In this document: positions 1 through 6,132 of the stretch, piece by piece | How the letters are laid out: the number at the start of each line of letters is the position of its first letter | Position numbering within the stretch: position 1 is the first letter of the stretch | Assembly: GCA_016875665.1 (NCBI GenBank) | Contig: VGPA01000036.1 | Location: 1 to 10,282 of the forward strand | Length of the DNA: 10,282 nt | Origin: Chloroflexota bacterium | GTDB lineage: Bacteria; Chloroflexota; Limnocylindria; P2-11E | Direction of reading: 5' to 3' | Notes under the pieces: model-generated | Database searches by the model: none | Told to the model about the DNA's origin: nothing | Seen by the model: the letters and a program-made list of their open reading frames with translations, nothing else | Made by a program: the position numbers and the translations under genes

Positions 1-203
1 GGCCGCACGAGGCGAGGCATCAGGGAGCGGCGGGGCAGCGGGCCCTCGAGCGCGCCGAGCGCGCGCGACACCGCCCGCAGGTCGGCGAGGCGGACGCTGC
101 AGGCGGAGCAGGCGTCGAGGTGCGCGGCGACCGCATCCCGGGCCGCGGGAGCGAGAGCTCCGTCCGCGTACGCGGACAGGTCGGCGATGGGGTGGGCGGT
201 CAT
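1..203 (-). CDS. Zinc-finger anti-sigma factor (zf-HC2/ZAS type), C-terminus beyond window edge
   Basis: Only the first 67 residues are visible; the gene runs off the left edge. The start is the ATG at 203, with GGAG (positions 210-213) 6 nt upstream. The fragment carries the zinc-binding anti-sigma signature H-x3-C-x2-C (H28, C32, C35) plus an upstream histidine (H4) at about the spacing of the fourth ligand in ZAS domains. Such domains are known to bind the partner ECF sigma factor and keep it off RNA polymerase until a signal, often redox or envelope stress, releases it. The start lies 37 nt after the stop of the ECF sigma gene on the same strand, the usual sigma/anti-sigma operon order, so the partner is almost certainly that sigma. 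Whether a membrane helix and sensor domain follow cannot be seen. The zinc-finger identification is firm; the signal is unknown. Confidence 0.88.
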   Translation of the reverse strand, partial: MTAHPIADLSAYADGALAPAARDAVAAHLDACSACSVRLADLRAVSRALGALEGPLPRRSLMPRLVR

Positions 204-240
204 CTCTCGCTCCAACGTCGGGTCCGGCTCACGGGTTCCC

Positions 241-807
241 TCATCCTGCGGCACTCCGCCAGCCTTTCGCCACCAGAAGGTTGCGCACCGCGAGGCGGCC
301 CCGGTGGATGCGCGACTTGACCGTGCCGAGCTCGACCGCGGTGATGCGGGCGATCTCCTCGTAGTCGAAGCCGTCGACGTCGCGGAGCAACAGCGCCGCG
401 CGCTGCTCGGGCGGGATGGCGGCCAGCGCGGCCTCCACCTGAACGAGCGCCTCCCGGTCGCCCGCGATCTCCTCCAGGGCCGGGCCGCCCGCGGCGGGCT
501 CCGCCCATCCGGGCTCCTCCTCCTCGGTCGGCTCGAGCGGCAGCTCGCCCTTGCGGCGCCGCGCGCGGATCATGTCGAGCGCCCGGTTGGTCGCGATCCG
601 GAAGAGCCACGCGCGGAACGCCGTGCCTTCGAACGAGCCCATCGATTTCCACGCGGAGATGAACGCGTCCTGCACGACGTCCTCCGCCTCGGTCGGCCCG
701 ACCATCCGCGCGACGTGGCGGTAGAGCACGCGCTCTTCGGCGCGCGCGAGATCCTCGAACGCGCGGGAGTCGCCGCGCCGCGCCTTGTCGATCAGCTCCT
801 CGGTCAC
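241..807 (-). CDS. ECF-family RNA polymerase sigma factor
   Basis: 188-residue sigma-70 factor of the extracytoplasmic-function class, with regions 2 and 4 only. Region 2 lies at about 8-82: AEDVVQDAF (41-49) is the core-binding helix of region 2.2, and FRAWLFRIATNRALDMIR (64-81) is the -10-recognising 2.3/2.4 segment. An acidic linker (88-120, with EEEE) leads to region 4 (about 122-178), whose helix-turn-helix includes IPPEQRAALLLRDVDG, YEEIARI and GTVKSRIHRGR. Length matches typical ECFs. I chose the GTG at 807 because the protein then begins just ahead of the conserved A-R-x-G-D-x-x-A-F helix; there is no clear Shine-Dalgarno. The zinc anti-sigma gene follows downstream. The ECF subgroup and target promoters cannot be assigned from sequence alone. 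Autoregulation is common for this class but not shown here. Confidence 0.95.
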   Translation of the reverse strand: MTEELIDKARRGDSRAFEDLARAEERVLYRHVARMVGPTEAEDVVQDAFISAWKSMGSFEGTAFRAWLFRIATNRALDMIRARRRKGELPLEPTEEEEPGWAEPAAGGPALEEIAGDREALVQVEAALAAIPPEQRAALLLRDVDGFDYEEIARITAVELGTVKSRIHRGRLAVRNLLVAKGWRSAAG

Positions 808-828
808 GCGGCCATGATGACGCGGCGC

Positions 829-834
829 TACCTT
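829..834 (+). promoter_or_regulatory. Putative -10 hexamer TACCTT for a leaderless IMPase-family transcript
   Basis: TACCTT fits TANNNT and ends 6 nt before the ATG at 841, which would place transcription start at or next to the start codon. No Shine-Dalgarno precedes the ATG and no convincing -35 box is seen; its expected place (about 806-811) overlaps the start codon of the divergent sigma gene. The site is one of four of the same geometry in the window. Confidence 0.5.
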
Positions 835-840
835 TGCCGC

Positions 841-1683
841 ATGGAGCGGGGGTCGGACCGTGACCGCGCACGCTGGGCGCGCCACGCCAAGCTCGCCGCC
901 GCGACGGCCAAAGCCGTCGGCGACGCGATCGTCCCCCACGACATCCAGATCGTGACCCATAAGAAGGGTCGCGCGAACTTCGCCACCGCCGCCGACCACG
1001 CCGCGGAGGCGGCGATCATCGCGCGCATCGAGGCCCACGATCCGGGTGTCCCGATCCTCGCGGAGGAGCGGGCGGACGACTCCCTCCGCGGCGCCGAGCG
1101 CCTCTGGGTGGTCGACCCGATCGACGGGACGCTGAACTTCAGCCGCGGCGTCCCCTTTTATTGCGTCGCGATCGGCTACGTCGAGAGCGGCCGGGTCCGC
1201 GCCGGGGCGGTCCACGCCCCGCGGACCGGGGAGACGTTCGTCGCCTCGGACGGCGGCGGGGCGACGTGCAACGGGACGGAGATCAAAGTGTCCACCGTGA
1301 AGACGGTCGGCGAGGCCTTCGTCGTGGCGAGCCTCGGGATGAAGGAGGCCACCAGGAAGGACACGCGCTTCGGCCAGCTCAACTCGAACGCGACCCGGCT
1401 GCGCGTCTTCGGCTCCGCGGTGCTCGAGATCTGCTACGTCGCGATGGGCCGGATCGACCTCATCGTCCATTCCGCGCTCCAGCCCTGGGACCTCGCCGCG
1501 CCGTCGGTCATCGCGCGCGAGGCCGGGGGGAGGATCGTGTCGCTGCGCGACGGCGGCGAGCCCGTGTGGCACGAGCCGCGTGTCATGATCGGCAACCCCG
1601 CGCTGGTGAAGGACGCCCTCGCGTCGCTGCACCTGGTGAAGCCGGAGAAGGCGAAGGCGGAGCAGCCCCGGCTCATCCGGTAG
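841..1683 (+). CDS. Inositol monophosphatase family protein (IMPase / HisN-like phosphatase)
   Basis: 280-residue Mg2+-dependent sugar-phosphate phosphatase of the IMPase/FBPase/FIG fold. Visible metal-site motifs are T49-A-A-D (usually T-x-A-D), AEE (74-76, in place of the common GEE), the signature VDPIDGTLNF (91-100, D92/D95/G96/T97) and the C-terminal PWDLAAPSVIAREAGG (215-230, with metal ligand D217). Length and motif order match SuhB, histidinol-phosphatase HisN and CysQ-like proteins. These motifs do not separate inositol-1-phosphate, histidinol-phosphate and PAP as substrate, and no his or cys genes are adjacent, so no gene name is given. The ATG at 841 is preferred: TACCTT at 829-834 sits 6 nt before it with no Shine-Dalgarno, suggesting a leaderless mRNA. 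In-frame ATGs at 814 and 817 would overlap the divergent promoter region. The C-terminal tail is rich in Lys/Glu/Ala. Confidence 0.92.
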   Translation: MERGSDRDRARWARHAKLAAATAKAVGDAIVPHDIQIVTHKKGRANFATAADHAAEAAIIARIEAHDPGVPILAEERADDSLRGAERLWVVDPIDGTLNFSRGVPFYCVAIGYVESGRVRAGAVHAPRTGETFVASDGGGATCNGTEIKVSTVKTVGEAFVVASLGMKEATRKDTRFGQLNSNATRLRVFGSAVLEICYVAMGRIDLIVHSALQPWDLAAPSVIAREAGGRIVSLRDGGEPVWHEPRVMIGNPALVKDALASLHLVKPEKAKAEQPRLIR

Positions 1684-1698
1684 CGGACAATTGAGTGG

Positions 1699-1771
1699 GC
1701 CGGAGTACGCCAACGGCAGAGCGAAGCGTTTCAAAAACGCCACAGTGCGGGTTCGAATCCCGCCTCCGGCA
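1699..1771 (+). tRNA. tRNA-Leu(CAA)-like gene with a short, class I-size variable loop
   Basis: The 73-nt region folds as a cloverleaf. Acceptor stem is GCCGGAG (1699-1705) with CTCCGGC (1764-1770), discriminator A1771. T-arm is GCGGG/CCCGC around TTCGAAT (1747-1763), perfect. D-arm has three pairs, C1708-G1709-C1710 with G1721-C1722-G1723, and a loop with GG at 1715-1716; this 3-bp form with a C.A opposition inside it follows tRNA-Leu. Anticodon loop TTCAAAA (1730-1736) gives anticodon CAA, reading UUG Leu. The anticodon stem has four good pairs plus an A1725/C1741 mismatch. Only five bases (1742-1746) separate anticodon and T arms, whereas tRNA-Leu normally has a long arm there. CCA is not fully encoded (A-CC-G). 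GACAAT at 1686-1691 could serve as a -10. The gene sits between two convergent protein genes. It may be a functional variant or a decayed copy. Confidence 0.72.
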
Positions 1772-1795
1772 CCGCGGCTCCTCGTCAGCGGGATC

Positions 1796-2608
1796 TCACC
1801 CACCCGGCGGCACGCTCGCGCGGATGAACCGCGCCACCTCGTCGACGAACGGGCGCCCGAGCAGCGCGGCATCGTTGTGGTCGGCATCGGGAACCAGCAC
1901 GAAGCGCTTCGGCTCGGCGGCCAAGTCGAACAGGCGGCGGCTGTGCTCGGGCGGCACCACGCGGTCGACCGCACCGGCGACGACGAGGACCGGGCAGGCG
2001 ACGGAGCCGATGCGCTCGTTCGAGGGGAACGGATCCATCAGCAGCAGCGGGTGGACCGGCAGGTAGGGGTAGTGGTGCCGCCCCACCTCGGCGAGCGACG
2101 AGAACGGCGAGCGGAGCACGAGCGCGGGCGGCGGGCGCTCGGCGGCGAGGGCCACCGCGACCGCGGCACCGAGCGATTCGCCCAGGTACACGACGCGCCG
2201 CGGGTCCACATCGGCTCGCGACTCGAGATAGGCGCGCGCCGACCGCGCGTCCCGCAGCAGCCCCTCCTCCGACGGCGTCCCGGGATTGCCGCCGTAGCCC
2301 CGGTAGTCGAGCAGGAGCACGGCGAACCCCTCCGCCGACAGCGCGTCCACGAGGGGCGCGCGGTCGGAGCGGTTGCCCCCGTTGCCGTTCATGACGAGCA
2401 CGGTGATCCGCTGCGCCGACCTCGCCGGTACGAACCATGCGCCGAGCAGCAACCCGTCGGCCGTGCGCAGCGCGACATCCTCGCCTCCGACGAAGCGGCT
2501 CGCTGCGGAGCCCACCGATCGGCCATCCGGGAAGTACAGGAGCGCGCGCTGCTGGGACAAGAGGACGACCAGCACGATCAGGACGGCGATGCCGGTCAGC
2601 GCGAGCAT
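1796..2608 (-). CDS. Membrane-anchored alpha/beta hydrolase (BEM46/ABHD13-like)
   Basis: Serine hydrolase-fold protein of 270 residues. An N-terminal hydrophobic helix (about 2-17) probably anchors it with the catalytic domain outside the cytoplasm. The oxyanion region is MNGNGGN (73-79), the nucleophile elbow GESLG (nucleophile S145), the acid D215 in GAVDRVVPPEHS, and the base H244 in DADHND, all in order and at family spacing. BEM46/ABHD13-type proteins share this N-G-N-G-G-N oxyanion form; their substrates are mostly unknown, possibly esters or lipids. I chose the ATG at 2608 because GGAG (2618-2621) lies 9 nt upstream. An in-frame GTG at 2629 would add seven residues but has no ribosome-binding sequence. 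The gene converges on the tRNA and IMPase genes and diverges from the CPBP protease gene. Confidence 0.9.
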   Translation of the reverse strand: MLALTGIAVLIVLVVLLSQQRALLYFPDGRSVGSAASRFVGGEDVALRTADGLLLGAWFVPARSAQRITVLVMNGNGGNRSDRAPLVDALSAEGFAVLLLDYRGYGGNPGTPSEEGLLRDARSARAYLESRADVDPRRVVYLGESLGAAVAVALAAERPPPALVLRSPFSSLAEVGRHHYPYLPVHPLLLMDPFPSNERIGSVACPVLVVAGAVDRVVPPEHSRRLFDLAAEPKRFVLVPDADHNDAALLGRPFVDEVARFIRASVPPGG

Positions 2609-2617
2609 CGCGAGGGT

Positions 2618-2621
2618 CTCC
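2618..2621 (-). promoter_or_regulatory. Shine-Dalgarno GGAG deciding the hydrolase start
   Basis: GGAG on the minus strand lies 9 nt before the ATG at 2608. It lies inside the alternative reading that would begin at the GTG at 2629, and so favours the shorter protein. Confidence 0.5.
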
Positions 2622-2725
2622 GAGCGCACCCGCTTACCGGCGATCCGCGGGCGCTCGAACGCCCGGCCCGGCTTGATCGAGGCGCCCGCCCGCGCGGCGT
2701 TCGTGCATCATGGCCGTGCGCGCAC

Positions 2726-2730
2726 GGAGG
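2726..2730 (+). promoter_or_regulatory. Shine-Dalgarno GGAGG for the CPBP protease
   Basis: GGAGG ends 5 nt before the ATG at 2736 and fixes that start over the many upstream in-frame codons, which lie antisense to the neighbouring hydrolase gene. Confidence 0.7.
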
Positions 2731-2735
2731 GCGGG

Positions 2736-3422
2736 ATGCCCGGACTCGTCGCTGCTTTCCTCACGGCGTTCGGGAACGCGAAGAGCCTCCTCGTACCCAC
2801 GGCCGCGCCGGAGCAGCCGTGGCCGGGACTGGCGCTGGGCGCCGCGCTCGTCCTGCTGGCGCTCGCGTGGGCGCGCGCGGGCGCGCACCTCACCGCGATG
2901 GAGCTCGGCCTCGAACGCAGGCGCGCGGGCCGGGCCGCCCTTGTCGGCGGCATCGCCGCGCTCGCGCTCGGCGTGGCCGCCCTCGGCGCGCTCCGCGCGC
3001 CGGCCCTCCTCGGAGCCCAGCCGATCGGATACTTTCCCGCCACCGAGATGACGACGGAAGCGCTGCTGCTCCGTGCCTTCGTGCTCATGCCACTGGACAC
3101 CGCGATCCCAGAGGAGCTCGCGTTCCGCGGGGTGCTGCTCGGATGGCTGCGCCGGCACGGGGATGCGCTCCGGGCCGCGGTCGCTTCCTCGGGAGCGTTC
3201 GCGCTCTGGCACATCGTCATCGTCGCCGCCACGGTGCCGATGACGAACACGCCGAGCGATCCGCTGCTGGCGGCGCTGACCGTGACGGGCGCGCTGATCG
3301 CGGTCTTCTGCGGCGGCCTCTTCTTCTCCTGGCTCCGCGAGCGCACCGGCAGCCTTGCCGCCCCGATCGTGGCGCACGCCATCTTCAACGCCACGCTTCT
3401 GGTGGGTCTTGCGGCCGCCTGA
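2736..3422 (+). CDS. CPBP-family glutamic-type intramembrane endopeptidase
   Basis: 228-residue multi-pass membrane protein of the CPBP (CAAX protease and bacteriocin-processing, Rce1/Abi) family, known to cleave or process substrates within the membrane. All three family motifs are present: E126-E127-x3-R131 in PEELAFRG, F155-x3-H159 in FALWH, and H214-x3-N218 in HAIFN. Hydrophobic segments fall at about 31-49, 65-88, 108-122, 145-166, 176-200 and 207-227. The start follows a GGAGG Shine-Dalgarno. The stop is 10 nt before the ATG of a membrane-anchored hydrolase, suggesting co-transcription. Bacterial CPBP proteins may act in bacteriocin maturation or self-immunity, but no bacteriocin-like small gene is adjacent and no prenylation machinery is seen, so the substrate is unknown. 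Confidence 0.92.
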   Translation: MPGLVAAFLTAFGNAKSLLVPTAAPEQPWPGLALGAALVLLALAWARAGAHLTAMELGLERRRAGRAALVGGIAALALGVAALGALRAPALLGAQPIGYFPATEMTTEALLLRAFVLMPLDTAIPEELAFRGVLLGWLRRHGDALRAAVASSGAFALWHIVIVAATVPMTNTPSDPLLAALTVTGALIAVFCGGLFFSWLRERTGSLAAPIVAHAIFNATLLVGLAAA

Positions 3423-3432
3423 GCATCACCCG

Positions 3433-4533
3433 ATGCCAGCGAGCGGCCGCGGACCCGAGGGCCCGCGCGGGCGCCGCGGACCGCGTCTGGTGCTCGTCGC
3501 GGGGCTGGTCATCCTCATCCTCTGGACATCATGGATCAAGCCCGCCGGGCAGGCGGCCATCCTCGTCGGCGACATCTACGGGGAGCAGCTGCTCGGCGCG
3601 AACGTCGCGGCGCTGATCACGCCCGAGCCGCGGATCGCCGAAGGCAGCGGGACGTTCGCCGGCGCGACGATGCGCGTGACCACGTGGCGGCCGGGATGGG
3701 GCGACCGGCATCCCGCGATCATGCTGGTCCCGGGCGCGTCGCCCCGCGGGAACGAGGAGCCGGCCCTCCGGCGCTTCGGCGTCTCGCTCGCGCGCGCCGG
3801 ATACCTGGTGCTGCTCCCGGAGCTCCCCTTCCTGAAGGAGGGCCGCTTCGACGAGGCGGGGGCGGCCCAGATCGACGCGGCTTTCGCCCATACGCGCGGG
3901 CTGGCGGAAACGCGGGATCGGAGCGTGGGAGCGTTCGGCATCTCGGTCGGAGGCGGAATGATGTTCGTCGCGGCGGGCCGCGACGGCTCCGCGCTGCGCG
4001 ACGCGGCCTTTCTCTCCGTGCTCGGCGCGTACTACGACATCGACACGTACCTCGCCAGCCTCGCCAGCCGCACGCAGCGCTTCGGCGGACGCGACGCACC
4101 CTGGGAGCCGAGCGCCGAGGCGCAGGAGCGGCTTCCGCTCGCGGCGCTCGACCTCGCGCCCGTCTCGGAGCGCGACGCGGTGCGCCGCGCCCTCGCACCC
4201 GCCTCCTACGACGAGGCCCTCCGCCGGATGCTCGCGCTGCCGCCCGCCACGCGCGCGCGCTTCGACGCGGTCTCGCCGGAGCGGGTCTGGCAGCGCATTG
4301 TGCCGCCGCTCTACTGGATCCACGACCCGGAGGACGCCTTCGAGCCGCTCGCGGAAGCCGAACGTGCGGCGGCCGCGGATCGGGACGGCCGCATGGTGCT
4401 CGTGGTGCCCAGGCTGGTGCAGCACGCGGTCCCGTCCGGCGACGAGGCGAGGGCCCGCGGGCCGCTCTTCGTCGTCGGAGAAATCTGGCAGCTGCTCAGC
4501 CTCGCCTTCGAGATCCTGCGGACCGCGGGGTAG
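3433..4533 (+). CDS. Membrane-anchored alpha/beta hydrolase (second, with helical insert)
   Basis: 366-residue protein. A basic N-terminus (residues 6-18, rich in Arg) precedes one hydrophobic helix (about 19-34), giving a type II anchor with the catalytic domain outside. The hydrolase core shows the oxyanion segment LVPGASPRGNEEP (98-110), nucleophile elbow GISVGG (S171), a probable acid in WIHDPEDAF (D298 or D301) and the base H331 in VQHAVPS. An insert of mainly helical character (about 200-285, with QERLPLAALDLAP) lies between elbow and acid, consistent with a lid. It differs clearly from the hydrolase at 1796-2608 in length, oxyanion sequence and lid, so the two are not a recent duplication. 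Dienelactone-hydrolase-like and esterase relatives exist; the substrate is unknown. The start lacks a Shine-Dalgarno and lies 10 nt after the CPBP stop, so translation may be coupled. Confidence 0.85.
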   Translation: MPASGRGPEGPRGRRGPRLVLVAGLVILILWTSWIKPAGQAAILVGDIYGEQLLGANVAALITPEPRIAEGSGTFAGATMRVTTWRPGWGDRHPAIMLVPGASPRGNEEPALRRFGVSLARAGYLVLLPELPFLKEGRFDEAGAAQIDAAFAHTRGLAETRDRSVGAFGISVGGGMMFVAAGRDGSALRDAAFLSVLGAYYDIDTYLASLASRTQRFGGRDAPWEPSAEAQERLPLAALDLAPVSERDAVRRALAPASYDEALRRMLALPPATRARFDAVSPERVWQRIVPPLYWIHDPEDAFEPLAEAERAAAADRDGRMVLVVPRLVQHAVPSGDEARARGPLFVVGEIWQLLSLAFEILRTAG

Positions 4534-4536
4534 CGT
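4531..4536 (+). promoter_or_regulatory. Putative -10 hexamer TAGCGT before the YjdF-like gene
   Basis: TAGCGT ends 7 nt before the ATG at 4544, which has no Shine-Dalgarno, the same geometry as at 829, 5142 and 7645. Caution: its TAG is also the stop codon of the upstream hydrolase, so the match could be fortuitous. Confidence 0.35.
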
Positions 4537-4543
4537 GGTCCGA

Positions 4544-5107
4544 ATGGACGGCCATCGTGCCGGATTGATGCTGAACGCGGCGATCCGACTGTGCATCGTC
4601 TACTTCCTCGCGGAAGTGATGCTCAATCAGGATGATCCCCGCTTCGCAGGCAAGGCCATCCCGGTGCGCAACCTGGTCATCGTGCTCACCTTCAGCATGC
4701 TCTTCCCGCTTCTGCACCGCCTCTTTCCGCGGCGCTGGAACCGCTACCCCGCTTGGCTCGACAGCCTGTATCTGTCGATCTTCTGGCTCGACATGGCGGG
4801 CAACTCCTTCAACCTGTACGACTCGTATTACTACTTCGATCTCATCCCGCACTTCCACAGCAGCGGCGCGCTCGCCGTCGTCCTTCGCGGCCTCGGCCTT
4901 CCGCTTTCCGGCGCGATCGGCTTGGCCAACGCTGTACACACGGGACTCGAGGCGCAGGAGTACTACACGGACGTTCTCTTCGGCACGCACAACGTCCGAG
5001 GCGTGTCCGACACGGTCAACGACCTTACTGCCGGCCTGGGCGGAACCGTCTTGTACGGCGGAGTCCGCGCATTGATCGAGCGGCGGACGGGCCGGCGCCG
5101 CGGCTGA
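4544..5107 (+). CDS. YjdF/DUF2238-like multi-pass inner membrane protein
   Basis: 187 residues with hydrophobic segments at about 8-27, 41-60, 70-86, 104-119, 121-134 and 161-177. The pattern resembles the DUF2238 (YjdF) family: an [YF]-D-x2-x-H-F-x2-[SG]-G block (FDLIPHFHSSG, 98-108), a Glu-rich block (H132-x3-E136-x2-E139-Y140), and a G-T-x-N-x5-D-x3-D block (G147, T148, D156, D160). Those conserved His, Glu and Asp residues lie in or next to membrane helices. The family has no established biochemical role that I know of. The ATG at 4544 lies 10 nt after the previous stop and has no Shine-Dalgarno. An ABC exporter pair follows 47 nt downstream. The family assignment is from pattern memory and moderately sure; a membrane protein is certain. 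Confidence 0.72.
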   Translation: MDGHRAGLMLNAAIRLCIVYFLAEVMLNQDDPRFAGKAIPVRNLVIVLTFSMLFPLLHRLFPRRWNRYPAWLDSLYLSIFWLDMAGNSFNLYDSYYYFDLIPHFHSSGALAVVLRGLGLPLSGAIGLANAVHTGLEAQEYYTDVLFGTHNVRGVSDTVNDLTAGLGGTVLYGGVRALIERRTGRRRG

Positions 5108-5141
5108 GTCGCGGACGACGGCACCCCGGCACGAAGGCACC

Positions 5142-5147
5142 TAGAGT
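5142..5147 (+). promoter_or_regulatory. Putative -10 hexamer TAGAGT for a leaderless DrrA-like transcript
   Basis: TAGAGT ends 7 nt before the ATG at 5155. No Shine-Dalgarno lies within 15 nt of the ATG (an AAGG at 5134-5137 is too far), so the exporter genes probably have their own promoter and a leaderless start. Confidence 0.55.
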
Positions 5148-5154
5148 CGCGCCG

Positions 5155-6132
5155 ATGAACGCGATCGTCGCCGAAGGGCTGGTCAAGATCTACGGCAAGG
5201 GCAAGGCGCAGGTGCGCGCGGTCGACGGCGTGGACCTCGCGGTCGCGCAGGGCACCGTGCTCGGCCTCCTCGGACCGAACGGCGCGGGCAAGACGACCAC
5301 GGTGCGCATGCTCGCGACGCTGCTGCGCCCCGATTCGGGACGCGCGTCGGTGGGCGGCCACGACGTGGTGCGCGACGCGCAGGCGGTGCGCTCGATCATC
5401 GGCCTGTCCGGCCAGTACGCCGCCGTCGACGAGAACCTGACCGGGCGCGAGAACCTCGTCCTCTTCGCGCGCCTCTACCGGCTCGGCGCCGCCGACGCGA
5501 GGCGGCGCGCGGACACGCTGCTCGAGCAGTTCGGCCTGACCGACGCGGCCGACCGCGTGGTGAAAACCTATTCGGGCGGCATGCGGCGCCGGCTGGACCT
5601 GGCGAGCGCGCTCATCGGCACGCCGCGCATCCTGTTCATGGACGAGCCGACCACCGGGCTCGACCCCCGCAGCCGTCTGGGCATGTGGGACGTGATACGC
5701 GGTCTCGTGAAGGAAGGCACGACCCTCCTCCTCACGACGCAGTACCTGGAGGAGGCGGACGAGCTCGCCGACCGGATCGCGGTCGTGGATCACGGACGGA
5801 TCATCGCGCGCGGCACCGCGGACGAGCTGAAGAAGCAGGTCGGCGGCGAGCGGATCGAGGTCGTCGTGGATCAACGCGATGCGATCGATCACGCGGTGGC
5901 GATCTTGCGCCGGGACGCCGACGGCGAGCCCACGGTGGACCGGCACACGCGGCGGATCACCAGCCCCGTGAACGGCGGCGCGCAGCGCCTGATCCAGGTG
6001 GTGCGCGACTTCGACGAGGCGGGCATCAAGATCGACGACATTGCGCTCCGCCGGCCCACGCTCGACGACGTGTTCCTCGCGCTGACGGGCCACGCCGCGG
6101 TCGAGAAGCCCGCCGGCGAGGAGGCCGCGTGA
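5155..6132 (+). CDS. ABC transporter ATP-binding protein, daunorubicin-resistance (DrrA) family
   Basis: 325-residue cytoplasmic ATPase subunit. Walker A is GPNGAGKTT (40-48), Q-loop Q87 (SGQYAAVDE), signature YSGGM (139-143), Walker B ILFMDEP (159-165) and D-loop TTGLD (166-170). The switch position carries Gln (Q196 in TTQYLEEADELAD) where most ABC ATPases have His; this TTQYLEEAD form is characteristic of DrrA-type ATPases. A C-terminal domain (about 222-325) ends with PTLDDVFLALTG (301-312), another DrrA hallmark. It should power export of a hydrophobic compound through the permease encoded next. The genes overlap by 4 nt, so the subunits are probably made in step. Known relatives export daunorubicin, other antibiotics or lipids; no biosynthetic cluster is present here, so the cargo is unknown. 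The start is supported by TAGAGT 7 nt upstream. Confidence 0.94.
   Translation: MNAIVAEGLVKIYGKGKAQVRAVDGVDLAVAQGTVLGLLGPNGAGKTTTVRMLATLLRPDSGRASVGGHDVVRDAQAVRSIIGLSGQYAAVDENLTGRENLVLFARLYRLGAADARRRADTLLEQFGLTDAADRVVKTYSGGMRRRLDLASALIGTPRILFMDEPTTGLDPRSRLGMWDVIRGLVKEGTTLLLTTQYLEEADELADRIAVVDHGRIIARGTADELKKQVGGERIEVVVDQRDAIDHAVAILRRDADGEPTVDRHTRRITSPVNGGAQRLIQVVRDFDEAGIKIDDIALRRPTLDDVFLALTGHAAVEKPAGEEAA

Larger units (their letters stand above)
2609..2735. other. Divergent intergenic region between hydrolase and CPBP protease genes
   Basis: This 127-bp stretch must hold promoters for both flanking genes. TTGATC at 2673-2678 resembles a -35 box on the plus strand, but no good -10 lies 16-18 nt after it; CATCAT at 2706-2711 is the nearest weak candidate. 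No TANNNT sits at leaderless distance from either start. I see no repeat, RNA gene or strong operator. Confidence 0.4.

Noticed and set aside
487..499. Perfect GC inverted repeat (GCCCGC-G-GCGGGC)
   Set aside because: It falls inside the sigma factor linker codons; similar GC palindromes recur throughout such GC-rich coding DNA.
1699..1771. tmRNA or selenocysteine tRNA instead of tRNA-Leu
   Set aside because: There is no tag-peptide frame or long insert for tmRNA. The acceptor stem is 7 bp and the anticodon is CAA rather than UCA, so neither fits.
1684..1795. tRNA as an integration site of a mobile element
   Set aside because: No integrase gene or repeat of the tRNA 3' end was seen in the window.
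241..1974. Open frame of 577 codons on the minus strand running through the IMPase gene into the sigma gene
   Set aside because: Only its last 188 codons encode the ECF sigma factor. The rest is antisense to the clearly conserved IMPase gene and the tRNA; such long frames are normal in very GC-rich DNA.
2706..2716. Eleven-base match (CATCATGGCCG) shared with the region upstream of the sigma gene (minus strand, 809-819)
   Set aside because: Chance sharing of an 11-mer somewhere among all pairs in a 10-kb window is expected, and the two copies sit at different distances from their genes.
1691..3616. Open frame of 641 codons on the plus strand across the tRNA, hydrolase and CPBP genes
   Set aside because: The predicted protein is Arg/His/Pro-rich and low-complexity with no motif, antisense to a hydrolase with a full catalytic triad and out of frame with the CPBP gene.
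4753..5154. In-frame extension upstream of the DrrA-like gene
   Set aside because: It lies in another frame over the YjdF-like gene, is Arg-rich, and the ATPase domain starts correctly at the ATG at 5155 with a promoter-like hexamer just before it.
4963..6093. Open frame of 376 codons antisense to the DrrA-like gene
   Set aside because: It mirrors the codon pattern of the ATPase, has no recognisable domain, and overlaps a gene whose motifs are complete.
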